Source of the DNA: Phycisphaerales bacterium
Lineage (GTDB): Bacteria; Planctomycetota; Phycisphaerae; Phycisphaerales; SM1A02
Length of the DNA: 64,000 bases
Direction: 5' to 3'
Assembly (NCBI GenBank): GCA_014238125.1
Contig: JABABS010000026.1
Span: 51,906 to 115,905, forward strand
The notes beneath the pieces were generated by a model. The model saw only the letters and a list, made by a program, of their open reading frames with translations, was not told the DNA's origin and made no database searches. Position 1 is the stretch's first letter, and the number at the start of each line of letters is the position of its first letter. Positions 52,586 to 61,528 of the stretch are shown in pieces. Both the position numbers and the translations under genes were made by a program.

Positions 52586-55135
52586 ATGATTTTTTTTATC
52601 CAAAACAGTTTAGTCTTTAAAATCAACCTCTTCGCGCTGTTATTAGCCTTGGTATGTGGCAATATTTATGCAGACGATTTTTCTCGCAGTGAGATCGAAA
52701 GAACAGCATCACAGCACCTTTCAGAAGAAATTCTCCGAATTGCTCGCACGGTTCTCCAGCAAGAACCCCTAGATGTAAAAGGAATTAATGTTGGAGTCGC
52801 TTTAATCGAGACGGCAGCAGAAATTAACCCAAACGATCCTGGTGTTTGGAGAGCGTGGATTGAAATGGCAACGATTTCAGACGACCCCGAAATGCACCAA
52901 CGTGGGGTACGAGAGCTACTGAGGTTGTATCCAGACGAAACACCTTTGCAACTCGCCCGCCTTCGGAATGCGATTGACACCCTTAATACCGCGCCTAAAC
53001 GAGTTGCACTGTATGAGCAACTGTTATCACCAGAAGGCCAACAAAAATTAAATCAACACGTAGCGTCGAGGCTTGCATTTGACTCGGCAATGTTACAAAG
53101 GCAACTTGGAGACAAACAGCAGTTTGCAAGGTGGCTTGCTGAATCAGTCGCACTTGATCCATATTTCACAGATGCAACAGCTGTAGCAGTTGGTTTTTTT
53201 GGCGACGAATCGGCAGACCCATATAGAAGAGTTGAATTATTAACTTCGTTGATGCTAGCAAACCTGCGGGATGTAACAACGCAGGTGTCTCTCGCAGAAT
53301 TACTCATGTCATATGGAGCATATGAATCAGCAAGCCGTGTTTATGATATTGCTTTGGCAGACAATGCAGGAAAACCAAATGTAGTTAACAACAATTTATT
53401 ATCTGACATGGTGATGTCTCACTGGGGTGCAAGAGATATTGAGTCGGCATTAAAAATTATTGCAGCAAGACAAAAGGTAGCGGATAAAAAGTTTAGAAAA
53501 ACTATTCGTGACCAACAGCCGAGAGTCACCCCCCTTGAACTTGCAAGAATTCACTCGCCACTTGCGCCAAAATTAGCAACAATAAAAGCGGCAATTTATT
53601 CTGGAATGGAAAAAGAAGGGTCACAATGGTCGTTAAGACAGGCGCTGGATTCGTTTGCTTCAACCCTGCTTGTGATAGAAAATCAGCCACAAATATTAAA
53701 CAAAGAGGCACTGATTAAAGAAAACTGTTTGCAAGCCGCTTGGATATCTGTTTGGCTTGGAGATTTGGTAGAAGATTCGAAAAAGTTTATCTCGATGGCA
53801 GAACTGCACACCACGGTTTCCCAAACAGAAAAGGATTTAATCGAAGGGTGGGGTTCACTTCGTTTGGGGGATTTAGATGTGGCAGAAAAAACATTTTTGT
53901 CATTGAACGACAAGAACGACACCGTTGCTGTTGGTCTCGCGTCGGTATTGCTTGCACAAGGTCGCACACAAGAATCCGCAAAAATGTTTTTGCAAGTAGC
54001 CAGAAATAGCGCGGGAACTCTTTTGGGTATTTGGTCTCGCAATCAACTCGAGAAAATTTTAGGACAACAAATTGTCGCGCGTGCAGACACCGAGCAATTA
54101 GAATTGATGATTGACGATATTCCCGCAGTAATTGATACTTATGTAACAAATCCAACGATGGCATTAAATGTTCGTGCAAAGGCTGTGTCGGCAAATATAG
54201 ACCCATACCAACCTATTTTGGTTGAGGTACAAATTTCCAACAGCGGACTATTACCGATGGAGATCTCGCAACAAGGCCCTATTCAGCCAACGGTGTTACT
54301 CGAGGCAGAGGCCCAAGTTGTAGGTGGAACAATAAACAACCTTATTCCTATTATTATTCCAATAGATAGAAAATTAATTTTACACCCTAGAGAAAGAATT
54401 ACAGTTTTGGTAGACCTAAGAAATTACTGGGTCGGATCAGTTTTTAACGAATGGTCGGTCAGTGGCGGGTTTCTAAAGTTTTACGCAATTTCAAATTTTT
54501 TAGTTCGGACGGGAAAAAACATACAAGGTGATGTAGAACTGGTCTACGAACCATCCATGCTTGGTTCAAGATCAAAACCAATAGAGTTGCGTGTTGAAGG
54601 CGTTAAACTCACGAACCTTTGGCTCGAAAAAGCGATTGCTCAAGTAAACGAAATGGATTCTCCAGACGACCTAGTTTCGCTTGTTCTTTTAACTTGGGTT
54701 GTGGGAGATGACACACATATTCAGGTTGTCGAACCAGCAATCACGCCACCAGCTGGAGAGGAGGTGGTTCAAATTCCAGAAGGTGAACGCCACCCACTTC
54801 AGGATGAGGCAGTTGCGGCTATTTTGATGAAATTCCCAAGCCTTGGTGTCTACTCAAAAGCGTGGGTTCTTTCGGTTATGTCGAGAGATCCATCTTTTGA
54901 GTCCCTTATTGGAATGGCTGGTGTTGACGAAAGTGAGATTGCGTCAATTGGATGGTTGTTGCGATTCATTTCACCAACGGTTGACGACATGGTGCTTGAT
55001 AATTTACGCCTTCTTTCTGCAATGGAAGACGCGAATCCTAGGGTTAACATGATTGCAAATTGGGTATATGGATGGGTTGAAAACAAGGTGAATCAAAGAC
55101 GCGACAAGGCGCTTGGTAACATTGGTGATGAATAG
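52586..55135 (+). CDS. Large exported TPR-like protein, function unknown
   Basis: 849 residues. A signal peptide (about 1-29, ending IYADD) leads into helical repeats through residue ~500 with TPR-like spacing ('GVALIETAAEINPNDPGVWRAWIEMATI', 'LAELLMSYGAYESASRVYDIALAD', 'GWGSLRLGDLDVAEKTFLSLNDK'). A beta-rich section (~530-700, 'NVRAKAVSANIDPYQPILVEVQISN') follows and a second helical part closes it. No enzyme signature. -10-like TATAGA (52573-52578) ends 7 nt before the ATG, with TTAAAA 17 bp further up. It is followed by the flippase-like membrane protein gene after 8 nt, suggesting an operon. Confidence 0.8.
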   Translation: MIFFIQNSLVFKINLFALLLALVCGNIYADDFSRSEIERTASQHLSEEILRIARTVLQQEPLDVKGINVGVALIETAAEINPNDPGVWRAWIEMATISDDPEMHQRGVRELLRLYPDETPLQLARLRNAIDTLNTAPKRVALYEQLLSPEGQQKLNQHVASRLAFDSAMLQRQLGDKQQFARWLAESVALDPYFTDATAVAVGFFGDESADPYRRVELLTSLMLANLRDVTTQVSLAELLMSYGAYESASRVYDIALADNAGKPNVVNNNLLSDMVMSHWGARDIESALKIIAARQKVADKKFRKTIRDQQPRVTPLELARIHSPLAPKLATIKAAIYSGMEKEGSQWSLRQALDSFASTLLVIENQPQILNKEALIKENCLQAAWISVWLGDLVEDSKKFISMAELHTTVSQTEKDLIEGWGSLRLGDLDVAEKTFLSLNDKNDTVAVGLASVLLAQGRTQESAKMFLQVARNSAGTLLGIWSRNQLEKILGQQIVARADTEQLELMIDDIPAVIDTYVTNPTMALNVRAKAVSANIDPYQPILVEVQISNSGLLPMEISQQGPIQPTVLLEAEAQVVGGTINNLIPIIIPIDRKLILHPRERITVLVDLRNYWVGSVFNEWSVSGGFLKFYAISNFLVRTGKNIQGDVELVYEPSMLGSRSKPIELRVEGVKLTNLWLEKAIAQVNEMDSPDDLVSLVLLTWVVGDDTHIQVVEPAITPPAGEEVVQIPEGERHPLQDEAVAAILMKFPSLGVYSKAWVLSVMSRDPSFESLIGMAGVDESEIASIGWLLRFISPTVDDMVLDNLRLLSAMEDANPRVNMIANWVYGWVENKVNQRRDKALGNIGDE

Positions 55136-55143
55136 GATTCACA

Positions 55144-56025
55144 ATGAAATCCAAGAAAAGTAATATAACGCGAACTATTGGGTGGATTGTCAGTGTTGTA
55201 TTGTTGTCCGCAGCAGTTTTTATAATTTGGAACCGGTGGGATGATCTCTCTAAGGCAATAGATTCAGTTGAACGCCCAAATGCAGGTGTTCTTTTGTCAC
55301 TTGTGATTATTACGATTCTATCACAAGGGTTTGTGTGTGAATCTTTTCGACAGTTGTTGAACAGGGTTGGGATTGCGAAAAAGGGGAGCGTACCAATCGA
55401 AAAAGGAGAGATGTTTTGGTTAGTGATGGCAAGCGGCATGTTGAACTGGCTTCCAATGCGAGCGGGCCTTATTGGCAGGACGGTGTATCACAGTAAAGTG
55501 AATGGAATACCCGCACACAAATCACTTCGAGTTCTTTTTGAGTCAGTTGCAATCATCGTGGGGGTGTCTGGCGCCGCTCTTCTCATGACCATTGTTAGCA
55601 ACCTCTTTAACATGCACATTCTCTACCTAGGTTGTCTGCCAATTTTGATTTCTTGTGCTTTTGTTGCTCAGAAATCAACTAGGTGTTGGTCTCTCGCGAT
55701 TATATATCGTTATTTTGATCTCTTATTCTTTGCAACTCGCTATTGGCTCATTTTTGATTTGATGAGTTATGAAATTACAATAGAAACAGCAATATTGCTT
55801 GCCGCCGCTGGTTCAATTGCGTCATTGCTTCCCCTTCCAACTGGTGGTCTCGGTGGCCGCGAATGGGTCATTGGATTAGTTGCCTCGTGGGTGACTGTTT
55901 TTCCCTCTGCAATCGCACTCGGGCTCATCGCTGACCTCATAAACCGTGTTGTTGAACTCACCGTCGTGATTCCTTTTGGTCTTATCGGGCAGCACCTTCT
56001 CCGTAAAAAACTACCCACGAGCTAG
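55144..56025 (+). CDS. Lysylphosphatidylglycerol synthase/UPF0104-type membrane protein
   Basis: 293 residues with about seven membrane segments, no soluble domain. 'LPTGGLGGREWVIG' near 238 together with 'NWLPMRAGLIGRTVYHSKV' near 105 matches the AglD/LPG-synthase transmembrane region family, whose members are thought to move lipid-linked substrates between leaflets or sit with MprF synthases. Without the aminoacyltransferase domain, lysyl-lipid synthesis is not expected. It starts 8 nt after the large exported TPR protein. Confidence 0.75.
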   Translation: MKSKKSNITRTIGWIVSVVLLSAAVFIIWNRWDDLSKAIDSVERPNAGVLLSLVIITILSQGFVCESFRQLLNRVGIAKKGSVPIEKGEMFWLVMASGMLNWLPMRAGLIGRTVYHSKVNGIPAHKSLRVLFESVAIIVGVSGAALLMTIVSNLFNMHILYLGCLPILISCAFVAQKSTRCWSLAIIYRYFDLLFFATRYWLIFDLMSYEITIETAILLAAAGSIASLLPLPTGGLGGREWVIGLVASWVTVFPSAIALGLIADLINRVVELTVVIPFGLIGQHLLRKKLPTS

Positions 56026-56058
56026 TTTCGGGAAAAGTGTTTCAAGAGGTGTGCTAGC

Positions 56059-56084
56059 TACGCTTTTTGGGGTCAAAAAGCGTA
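56059..56084 (+). terminator. Hairpin after the UPF0104-type gene
   Basis: TACGCTTTTT and AAAAAGCGTA form a perfect 10-bp stem around a GGGGTC loop, 33 bp behind the stop codon. No T-run follows, so termination strength is doubtful. Confidence 0.4.
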
Positions 56085-56095
56085 ACCGGTACACA

Positions 56096-56124
56096 TTGGG
56101 TGTGCTGACTTTGGTTGATAGAAT
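56096..56124 (+). promoter_or_regulatory. Probable pyrE promoter (leaderless)
   Basis: TTGGGT (56096-56101) and TAGAAT (56119-56124) are 17 bp apart and the -10 ends 6 nt before the pyrE ATG at 56131. The predicted first nucleotide is the start codon or within a base of it. No Shine-Dalgarno sequence fits. Confidence 0.5.
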
Positions 56125-56130
56125 GTAGGA

Positions 56131-56664
56131 ATGACACGAGATGAACTAGCCAAGCGCATCGCAGAAACTGCGATTCTTCATGGAGATTTCACGCTTCGAA
56201 GCGGTCGCAAATCCACTTGGTACATCGATAAGTATCTTTTTTCGACAAAACCAGATATCCTCAGGGCAATTGGACCGCTTTTCGCAAAGTTGATTCCAGA
56301 AGGAACAACGCTTCTCGCAGGAGCCGAACTTGGTGGTATTCCACTCGTCACATCGGCCTCCATGGCGAGCGATCTTCCTTGCATATTTATTCGAAATCAA
56401 AAGAAGGAATACGGCACCGCTAAACAGCTCGAAGGGATTCTTCAGCGAGAAGATCAAGTGGTGATTGTTGAAGATATTGCAACAACGGGCGGCCAAGTGC
56501 TTGAGGCAGCAGAAACAATCACAAACATTGGCGCAAGAGTTTTATCAATCATCGCAGTTATCGACCGGTGCGAAGGCGCAAGAGAAAATGTAGAAACCGC
56601 AGGTTACAACTTTCAATCTCTCTTCACAACAGCAGACCTTGGAATTACAGAGACCGCGCAATGA
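56131..56664 (+). CDS. pyrE: Orotate phosphoribosyltransferase
   Basis: 177 residues, at the short end of the family. Makes orotidine 5'-phosphate from orotate and PRPP in pyrimidine synthesis. Motifs are 'ILHGDFTLRSGRKSTWYIDKY' at the N-terminus, 'AGAELGGIPLVTSASM', 'IRNQKKEYGTAKQLEG' (flexible loop) and the PRPP-binding 'VVIVEDIATTGGQVLEAAE'. The TGA overlaps the gatB ATG by 4 nt (ATGA). Confidence 0.96.
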   Translation: MTRDELAKRIAETAILHGDFTLRSGRKSTWYIDKYLFSTKPDILRAIGPLFAKLIPEGTTLLAGAELGGIPLVTSASMASDLPCIFIRNQKKEYGTAKQLEGILQREDQVVIVEDIATTGGQVLEAAETITNIGARVLSIIAVIDRCEGARENVETAGYNFQSLFTTADLGITETAQ

Positions 56665-58145
56665 CAAAAATTACTTCCTCTCGGGTTCTTATTGGTATGG
56701 AAATACACGTTGAACTTGCTACCGAAAGCAAGATGTTTACTGCAGCCCCAAACGCTGCATCACCCAAACAATACGACGCTGAACCCAACACGCTTGTTGA
56801 CCCAGTTGTTATGGCGTTGCCCGGATCGCTCCCGGTTATCAACAGACGTGCGGTGTCCATGTCGATGCGTGTTGGCTTAGCACTAAATTGCACAATTGCA
56901 AACTTTACGAAATGGGATCGTAAAAATTATTATTACCCAGATCTCCCCAAGGGGTATCAAATAAGCCAGTTCGACAAACCACTCTGTATGAACGGAGTCG
57001 TTGAAATTGGCGAAGATCGCAAACCTGTAAAAATTATTCGAGCTCACCTTGAAGAAGACACGGGAAAACTTGGCCATGAACTTCCCGGCGGTGAACATTA
57101 CGACGGATCGCTTGTTGACTTAAACCGTGCGGGCACACCTCTGCTCGAAATTGTTTCTGCCCCAGATTTACACAGTGCAGAAGACGCAGTCGCGTATGCA
57201 CGGGAAGTGCGTGACATTTGTAGATACCTCGGTGTCACCGAAGGCGTTATGCAAAAAGGGCACATGCGGTTTGAGCCAAACATCAACGTGATCATCACAA
57301 CAGAAGATGGTGTTGAACACGCCACGCCGATCGTTGAAATCAAAAACCTAAACTCCTTCAAGGCAATCGCTGGCGCAATTGAACACGAAACAACTCGTCA
57401 AGTCGAAGCATGGCTTGAAGACGGAAAAGAAATGGGACCAAACGCAAAAAGCACTCGTGGTTGGGATGACGACAAACAAGTAACAGTCATGCAACGGAAA
57501 AAAGAAGATGCGCATGATTACCGTTTCTTTCCAGATCCTGACCTTGTTCCACTAACAATTTCTAGGGAATGGATTAACGAAGTGAACGAAACAATTCCAG
57601 AACTTCCAGCTTCAAGAAGATTGCGATATCAATCCAAGTACAAAATTTCTCTAAAAGACGCGTTAGCGCTCACCGCAGAACCAGACCTTTGTAACTTTTT
57701 TGAGCAATGTGTAAAACAAAGCAACAACGGATCAGAAAGCGCAAAGTGGATTCTGAACGCTGGCGCAAAATACGCCAACGAGAATAAGTGTGAAGTAAAC
57801 AAACTTGGAATTACCCCCGAACAGTTGGCTGGGCTCATCGAACTTCGGAAAGAAAACAAGGTTGGCTCATCATCAGCAGATAAACTTTTTGGATTGCTCT
57901 GTTCCTCAGACCAAACCCCAGAAAATCTAGCAGAAGAAAATAATTTGGTACAGGTGACAGATGGTGGAGCAATTGATTCTTGGGTAACAGAAGCAATCGA
58001 AGCCCAACCACAAGCAGCAGAGGATGTTCGTGCGGGAAAAAACGCAGCAATTGGCAGGCTTGTCGGTGAAGTGATGAAACGCAGTGGTGGGGCCGCTGAC
58101 GCAAAAACTGTACGAGAAAAACTGCTTTTACAACTTCAGGGTTGA
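56661..58145 (+). CDS. gatB: Asp-tRNA(Asn)/Glu-tRNA(Gln) amidotransferase subunit B
   Basis: 494 residues from ATG 56661, the family start 'RVLIGMEIHVELATESKMF'; an upstream frame extension lies within pyrE. GatB is the kinase/transamidation subunit that activates misacylated Glu-tRNA(Gln) or Asp-tRNA(Asn). Blocks seen: 'NTLVDPVVMALPGSLPV', 'WDRKNYYYPDLPKGYQISQ', 'HLEEDTGKL', 'LVDLNRAGTPLLEIV', and the C-terminal YqeY-like tail 'GRLVGEVMKRSGGAADAKTVREKLL'. Its presence means Gln- and/or Asn-tRNA are made indirectly. gatA and gatC are not in the window. Confidence 0.97.
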   Translation: MTKITSSRVLIGMEIHVELATESKMFTAAPNAASPKQYDAEPNTLVDPVVMALPGSLPVINRRAVSMSMRVGLALNCTIANFTKWDRKNYYYPDLPKGYQISQFDKPLCMNGVVEIGEDRKPVKIIRAHLEEDTGKLGHELPGGEHYDGSLVDLNRAGTPLLEIVSAPDLHSAEDAVAYAREVRDICRYLGVTEGVMQKGHMRFEPNINVIITTEDGVEHATPIVEIKNLNSFKAIAGAIEHETTRQVEAWLEDGKEMGPNAKSTRGWDDDKQVTVMQRKKEDAHDYRFFPDPDLVPLTISREWINEVNETIPELPASRRLRYQSKYKISLKDALALTAEPDLCNFFEQCVKQSNNGSESAKWILNAGAKYANENKCEVNKLGITPEQLAGLIELRKENKVGSSSADKLFGLLCSSDQTPENLAEENNLVQVTDGGAIDSWVTEAIEAQPQAAEDVRAGKNAAIGRLVGEVMKRSGGAADAKTVREKLLLQLQG

Positions 58146-58176
58146 CGATTCGTTTAAACAAAGGGAATATGCTTAT

Positions 58177-59133
58177 ATGTTTGAATTACTCATTGCCCAT
58201 TGTCTTGTTTCCACATCTCCAATTACACCAGACCATCTTTACAACGGTGTAAATCGAAGTGTAATGGTTCAAGTTGATTTGCCAGAAGGGGAAGATATTG
58301 CACACGTGGTGTTGCTTGACGAAAACAACAACGTGCTTTCTAAACCAGCTGCGATCACAGAAGGTCAGCACGATTTACTGAGAAGAATACCAAAAATAAA
58401 TAGTTTGCAAAACGCAGCGTGGGCGCAACTCTTGATAGATGAGAAACCAATTGGCTCACCTATTGTTGTGGAACCACTTCGTTCTCGCCTTGTTCCAGTT
58501 GTAGAAGAAAGTTCGAAGGATGGCGGAAAAACTTCTTACACCAAAATTGTTGATTGGAAAGATGAAGCAATTGACGATGAATTTGAAGAGTCAATTCTAA
58601 ATGGCTGGCGGGTGTATGAATGCAAAGATGCGATTATTGAAACAAGCGAGGGTGAAATTCACATTAAACTTCGACCAGACACAGCACCAAATACCGCTTG
58701 GAATTTTCGGGAATTAGCTGATGGTGGTTTTTACTACAACACAATTTTTCACAGAATTGTTCCCCTCACCAACAAAGGGTTACCGTTTGTGATTCAAGGA
58801 GGGGATCCCACCGGAACGGGTTCTGGTAGTTCTGGTTGGTGGTTGCCAATAGAACCAAGTTCACTTGAACATAATTTTGGTGTAATTTCAATGGCAAGGG
58901 CAAGTGATCCAGATTCCGCGGGTTGCCAGTTTTTCATCTGCCTTTCTCGCAGCGGAACAGCCCGCCTTGATGGTCAATATTGTGCTTTTGGAGAAACCGT
59001 CCTAGGCGGTGATATTATCAAAACAATTGCCGCGTCCCCAATTGCTGATCCAAAAACAGGCCGACCAAAAAACCCGCCAAAAATTCATAACATTAAAATG
59101 GTCCCCTCGGCACCGCGTTATCCATCAAGATGA
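58177..59133 (+). CDS. Cyclophilin-type peptidyl-prolyl isomerase with unknown N-terminal domain
   Basis: 318 residues from ATG 58177 (AGGGA about 11 nt upstream); the frame extends upstream into gatB but without family support. Residues ~150-318 are a cyclophilin: 'IIETSEGEIHIKLRPDTAPNTAWNF', 'FHRIV' (catalytic Arg), 'FVIQGGDPTGTG', 'ISMARASDPDSAGCQFFICL', 'LDGQYCAFGETV'. It speeds cis-trans isomerisation of prolyl bonds. The N-terminal 150 residues are unrecognised, with 'NGVNRSVMVQVDLPEGEDIAHVVLLDENN', maybe a beta-sandwich. There is no convincing signal peptide, so location is open. Its end overlaps the convergent gene by 16 bp. Confidence 0.86.
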   Translation: MFELLIAHCLVSTSPITPDHLYNGVNRSVMVQVDLPEGEDIAHVVLLDENNNVLSKPAAITEGQHDLLRRIPKINSLQNAAWAQLLIDEKPIGSPIVVEPLRSRLVPVVEESSKDGGKTSYTKIVDWKDEAIDDEFEESILNGWRVYECKDAIIETSEGEIHIKLRPDTAPNTAWNFRELADGGFYYNTIFHRIVPLTNKGLPFVIQGGDPTGTGSGSSGWWLPIEPSSLEHNFGVISMARASDPDSAGCQFFICLSRSGTARLDGQYCAFGETVLGGDIIKTIAASPIADPKTGRPKNPPKIHNIKMVPSAPRYPSR

Positions 59134-59906
59134 TCAGCAGTATGTACCCTGCGCCAAGAACGCAACAATAAAAAATTATGACCATGGTACGTTAACACTT
59201 CGCCCGAAACTAAAAGTGGAGTTGTAAACCCACCCCCGCTTGCATAACTAAAAAGTTTTTCGGACGCAGTGCTTGGCAATACAGTGCACGCTGGGTCAGA
59301 GAGTCCTGTTGCATCTGCAACAAACACAAACACCCAGGCACCATCGTTGTTCCGAACAACGTGACCCCTGCGATTTGTAATTCGACCACCTTCTTTTCTT
59401 ATCGACGATTTTTTGATTGGTTTCTTTGCTGCGTTTCGAATAGATTTGGTAAGTGAACCAGTTGCTTCTTTGAGTTCGTCGATTATAGATTCAACGGAAT
59501 CGTTATTAGAAGAATTTGAATCGTCTTCAGCGTCTGGCGAAGATGGCGTAACGGCGGGTGATCTGCGCTCTGCAAACGAACCAATCGCTGTCACGTCTCG
59601 CACCAACAAAAAGTTACCCCTGTCATACGTAAACACTTCACCACTTAGGCGAAACCGAGTATTTTGTTTTTTAGAAGTTTCACCCTCCATTTCAGCGAGC
59701 CTTGTATTTGGAAAAACAACCAACTCTACACCATCATCACCTACTTGAACCCTAGTTGGTGATCCATCGCTAAAAAGAATGAGTGTTGCTTCTGCATCCA
59801 CGATCCTTGATCCCTCTCGTATCAAGGAGACAGTTGGTGTCTCGGCAACTGCCAAGGTGCCCGAAAACAGAACTGTTAGAAATATATAAACTATAAAATC
59901 ACGCAT
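59118..59906 (-). CDS. Exported protein with internal repeat, function unknown
   Basis: 262 residues from ATG 59906, with AGAGG about 6 nt upstream; a longer frame to 59972 would run into tRNA-Cys and is rejected. A signal peptide (1-22, ending AVAE) precedes two copies of a similar module: ~28-108 ends 'LSGEVFTYDRGNFLLVRD' and ~175-255 ends 'VSGEVLTYHGHNFLLLRS', each opening with an 'EGSRI/EGGRI' turn. A Ser/Asp-rich linker and a basic helix lie between them. No family recognised. Confidence 0.78.
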   Translation of the reverse strand: MRDFIVYIFLTVLFSGTLAVAETPTVSLIREGSRIVDAEATLILFSDGSPTRVQVGDDGVELVVFPNTRLAEMEGETSKKQNTRFRLSGEVFTYDRGNFLLVRDVTAIGSFAERRSPAVTPSSPDAEDDSNSSNNDSVESIIDELKEATGSLTKSIRNAAKKPIKKSSIRKEGGRITNRRGHVVRNNDGAWVFVFVADATGLSDPACTVLPSTASEKLFSYASGGGFTTPLLVSGEVLTYHGHNFLLLRSWRRVHTADHLDG

Positions 59907-59930
59907 AACAACCTCTAAAAAGGAGTGTGA

Positions 59931-60004
59931 AGGCCGAGGTGGGATTCGAACCCACGAATGACGGATTTGCAATCCGTTCCCTTAGACCACTTGGGCACTC
60001 GGCC
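59931..60004 (-). tRNA. tRNA-Cys (anticodon GCA)
   Basis: Minus strand: acceptor GGCCGAG/CTCGGCC, anticodon stem ACGGA/TCCGT with loop TTGCAAA (GCA), T arm GTGGG-TTCGAAT-CCCAC, discriminator T as expected for Cys. CCA not encoded. The bases ahead of the 59906 gene belong to this tRNA, not to a protein. Confidence 0.96.
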
Positions 60005-60057
60005 GAGAATGGACAGGATACTCAGCCTTGGGCAAAACGGCAACTCGCTAGCATTAA

Positions 60058-60085
60058 TTGCACATTCAGTTCTTTTTCCTATAAA
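60058..60085 (+). promoter_or_regulatory. Possible porin promoter
   Basis: TTGCAC (60058-60063) and TATAAA (60080-60085) are 16 bp apart, with a ~45-nt leader that contains the AAGGAG ribosome binding site just before ATG 60139. Confidence 0.42.
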
Positions 60086-60138
60086 ATCCCATCATTCATA
60101 CTTCATCAACACGGCATAGATCAACAAGGAGACGATCG

Positions 60139-61467
60139 ATGTACAAACTACTTGCACTTGTGTGCACAATGACAACAACAGCAAACGCAAGTTCAAACCC
60201 AACAACCGCTTCGGTGGATGAACTTCGGCAAATGGTTGTAGAGCTTCAGAGTGAAGTTGCACAACTTAAAAATCAAGATAACCAGTGGCTCAACGAACAA
60301 AGATCTGATCAGGTTCGAAGTTTGATTCACGATGTTCTTGCAGACGCGGATACAAGATCTAGCCTTCAGGGCACCGGCGCGAATGCTGGTTACAGCAAAG
60401 GCGCATTTCTTCAATCTTCCGACGGCAATTGGAAATTAAAAATTAACGGACAACTTCAATCTCGATGGTTGTATAACGATGCAAATGGCCTAGATTCACA
60501 ACACGGTTTTGAACAACGTCGTACCAAAATAAAATTTTCTGGCCACATAGGTGACCCGTCTTGGGTGTATAAAATTGCTTTAACGTGGTCACGCGGCGGG
60601 GGTTCAAATACCGAAGATGCTTGGGCAGGCAAAAAATTTGATGATGGCAGTTGGTTCAAGTTTGGACAGTTCAAACAAAACTTCCTTCGCGAAAATATTA
60701 TTTCATCAAGTAAGAAACTCGCCGTTGAATCATCAATGCTTAACAACGCGTTTAAGTATGGATGGTCACAGGGGCTTGAATATGGGTGGAAAAACGAAGA
60801 CATTAAAATTATCGTCCAATATACAGATGGCCCAGGACAATCCAACACAGCAGCGCTTTCTGCCCCAACAAACGCATGGGTTGCACGAACCGAATTTCGT
60901 TTTGGTGAAGCGGGCTGGAAAGATTTTGATTATCTCACTTCCAAATCAGGTGCAAAGAGTGGTTGGCTCATTGGTGTTGCGTATGAAAATTACGACAATG
61001 ATGGTGGTACATTTGAGTATGGGAACGCAAACGCAAATGAAAGCAGTGGTTGGACAGTAGATGTTTCGTACCGATCTGATGGTTGGAACGTGTTTGGCTA
61101 CATGGTAGAAACAACAGGCAAAAACACAGCAAATGCAGATGAAGTCGATTCCTCAGGTTGGCTTTTGCAGGGCGGTTTTTTGGCCAATGACAATGTTGAA
61201 CTTTTTGCCCAATACCAAGAGGGTGAAGTGAGCGGATCCAACATGGACATGGACGCCATTCGCATTGGTTTCAACTATTGGCCAACAGCTGGTAGCAACA
61301 ACATTAAATGGACAACCGATGTTGCATGGGCAGGAAAAACTATTACCAACGGTGGCGCCGGAACCCCATCCGCAGATTGGATATCATCTGGCAATGGTTG
61401 GCGAGATGATACAGGTTCCGAAAAAGACCAAATGTTGCTGCGTACACAGCTTCAAGTTCTCTTTTAA
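60139..61467 (+). CDS. Phosphate-selective porin O/P-like outer-membrane protein
   Basis: 442 residues; AAGGAG 8 nt upstream of the ATG. A short signal peptide ends NASS, then a coiled-coil segment ('VDELRQMVVELQSEVAQLKNQ' in pieces, ~30-52) that in OprP/OprO-like porins links trimer to peptidoglycan, then a beta-barrel (~105-442) rich in aromatic girdle residues ('LQSRWLYNDANGLDSQHGFEQRRTKIKFSGHIG'), ending in the C-terminal aromatic 'QLQVLF'. This is the porin O/P family; phosphate selectivity is inferred from the two phosphate-transport genes that follow. Confidence 0.87.
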   Translation: MYKLLALVCTMTTTANASSNPTTASVDELRQMVVELQSEVAQLKNQDNQWLNEQRSDQVRSLIHDVLADADTRSSLQGTGANAGYSKGAFLQSSDGNWKLKINGQLQSRWLYNDANGLDSQHGFEQRRTKIKFSGHIGDPSWVYKIALTWSRGGGSNTEDAWAGKKFDDGSWFKFGQFKQNFLRENIISSSKKLAVESSMLNNAFKYGWSQGLEYGWKNEDIKIIVQYTDGPGQSNTAALSAPTNAWVARTEFRFGEAGWKDFDYLTSKSGAKSGWLIGVAYENYDNDGGTFEYGNANANESSGWTVDVSYRSDGWNVFGYMVETTGKNTANADEVDSSGWLLQGGFLANDNVELFAQYQEGEVSGSNMDMDAIRIGFNYWPTAGSNNIKWTTDVAWAGKTITNGGAGTPSADWISSGNGWRDDTGSEKDQMLLRTQLQVLF

Positions 61468-61528
61468 GGGTCGCTTCTGCATATATAACACACACCGTGT
61501 ATAGTCCCAAAATCAGAGGAGACCACCC

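Noticed and set aside
59907..59972. Longer N-terminus for the exported repeat protein
   Set aside because: The extension is antisense to nothing but overlaps the tRNA-Cys gene; its residues are simply tRNA bases translated, and the ATG at 59906 has a ribosome binding site and starts a signal peptide.
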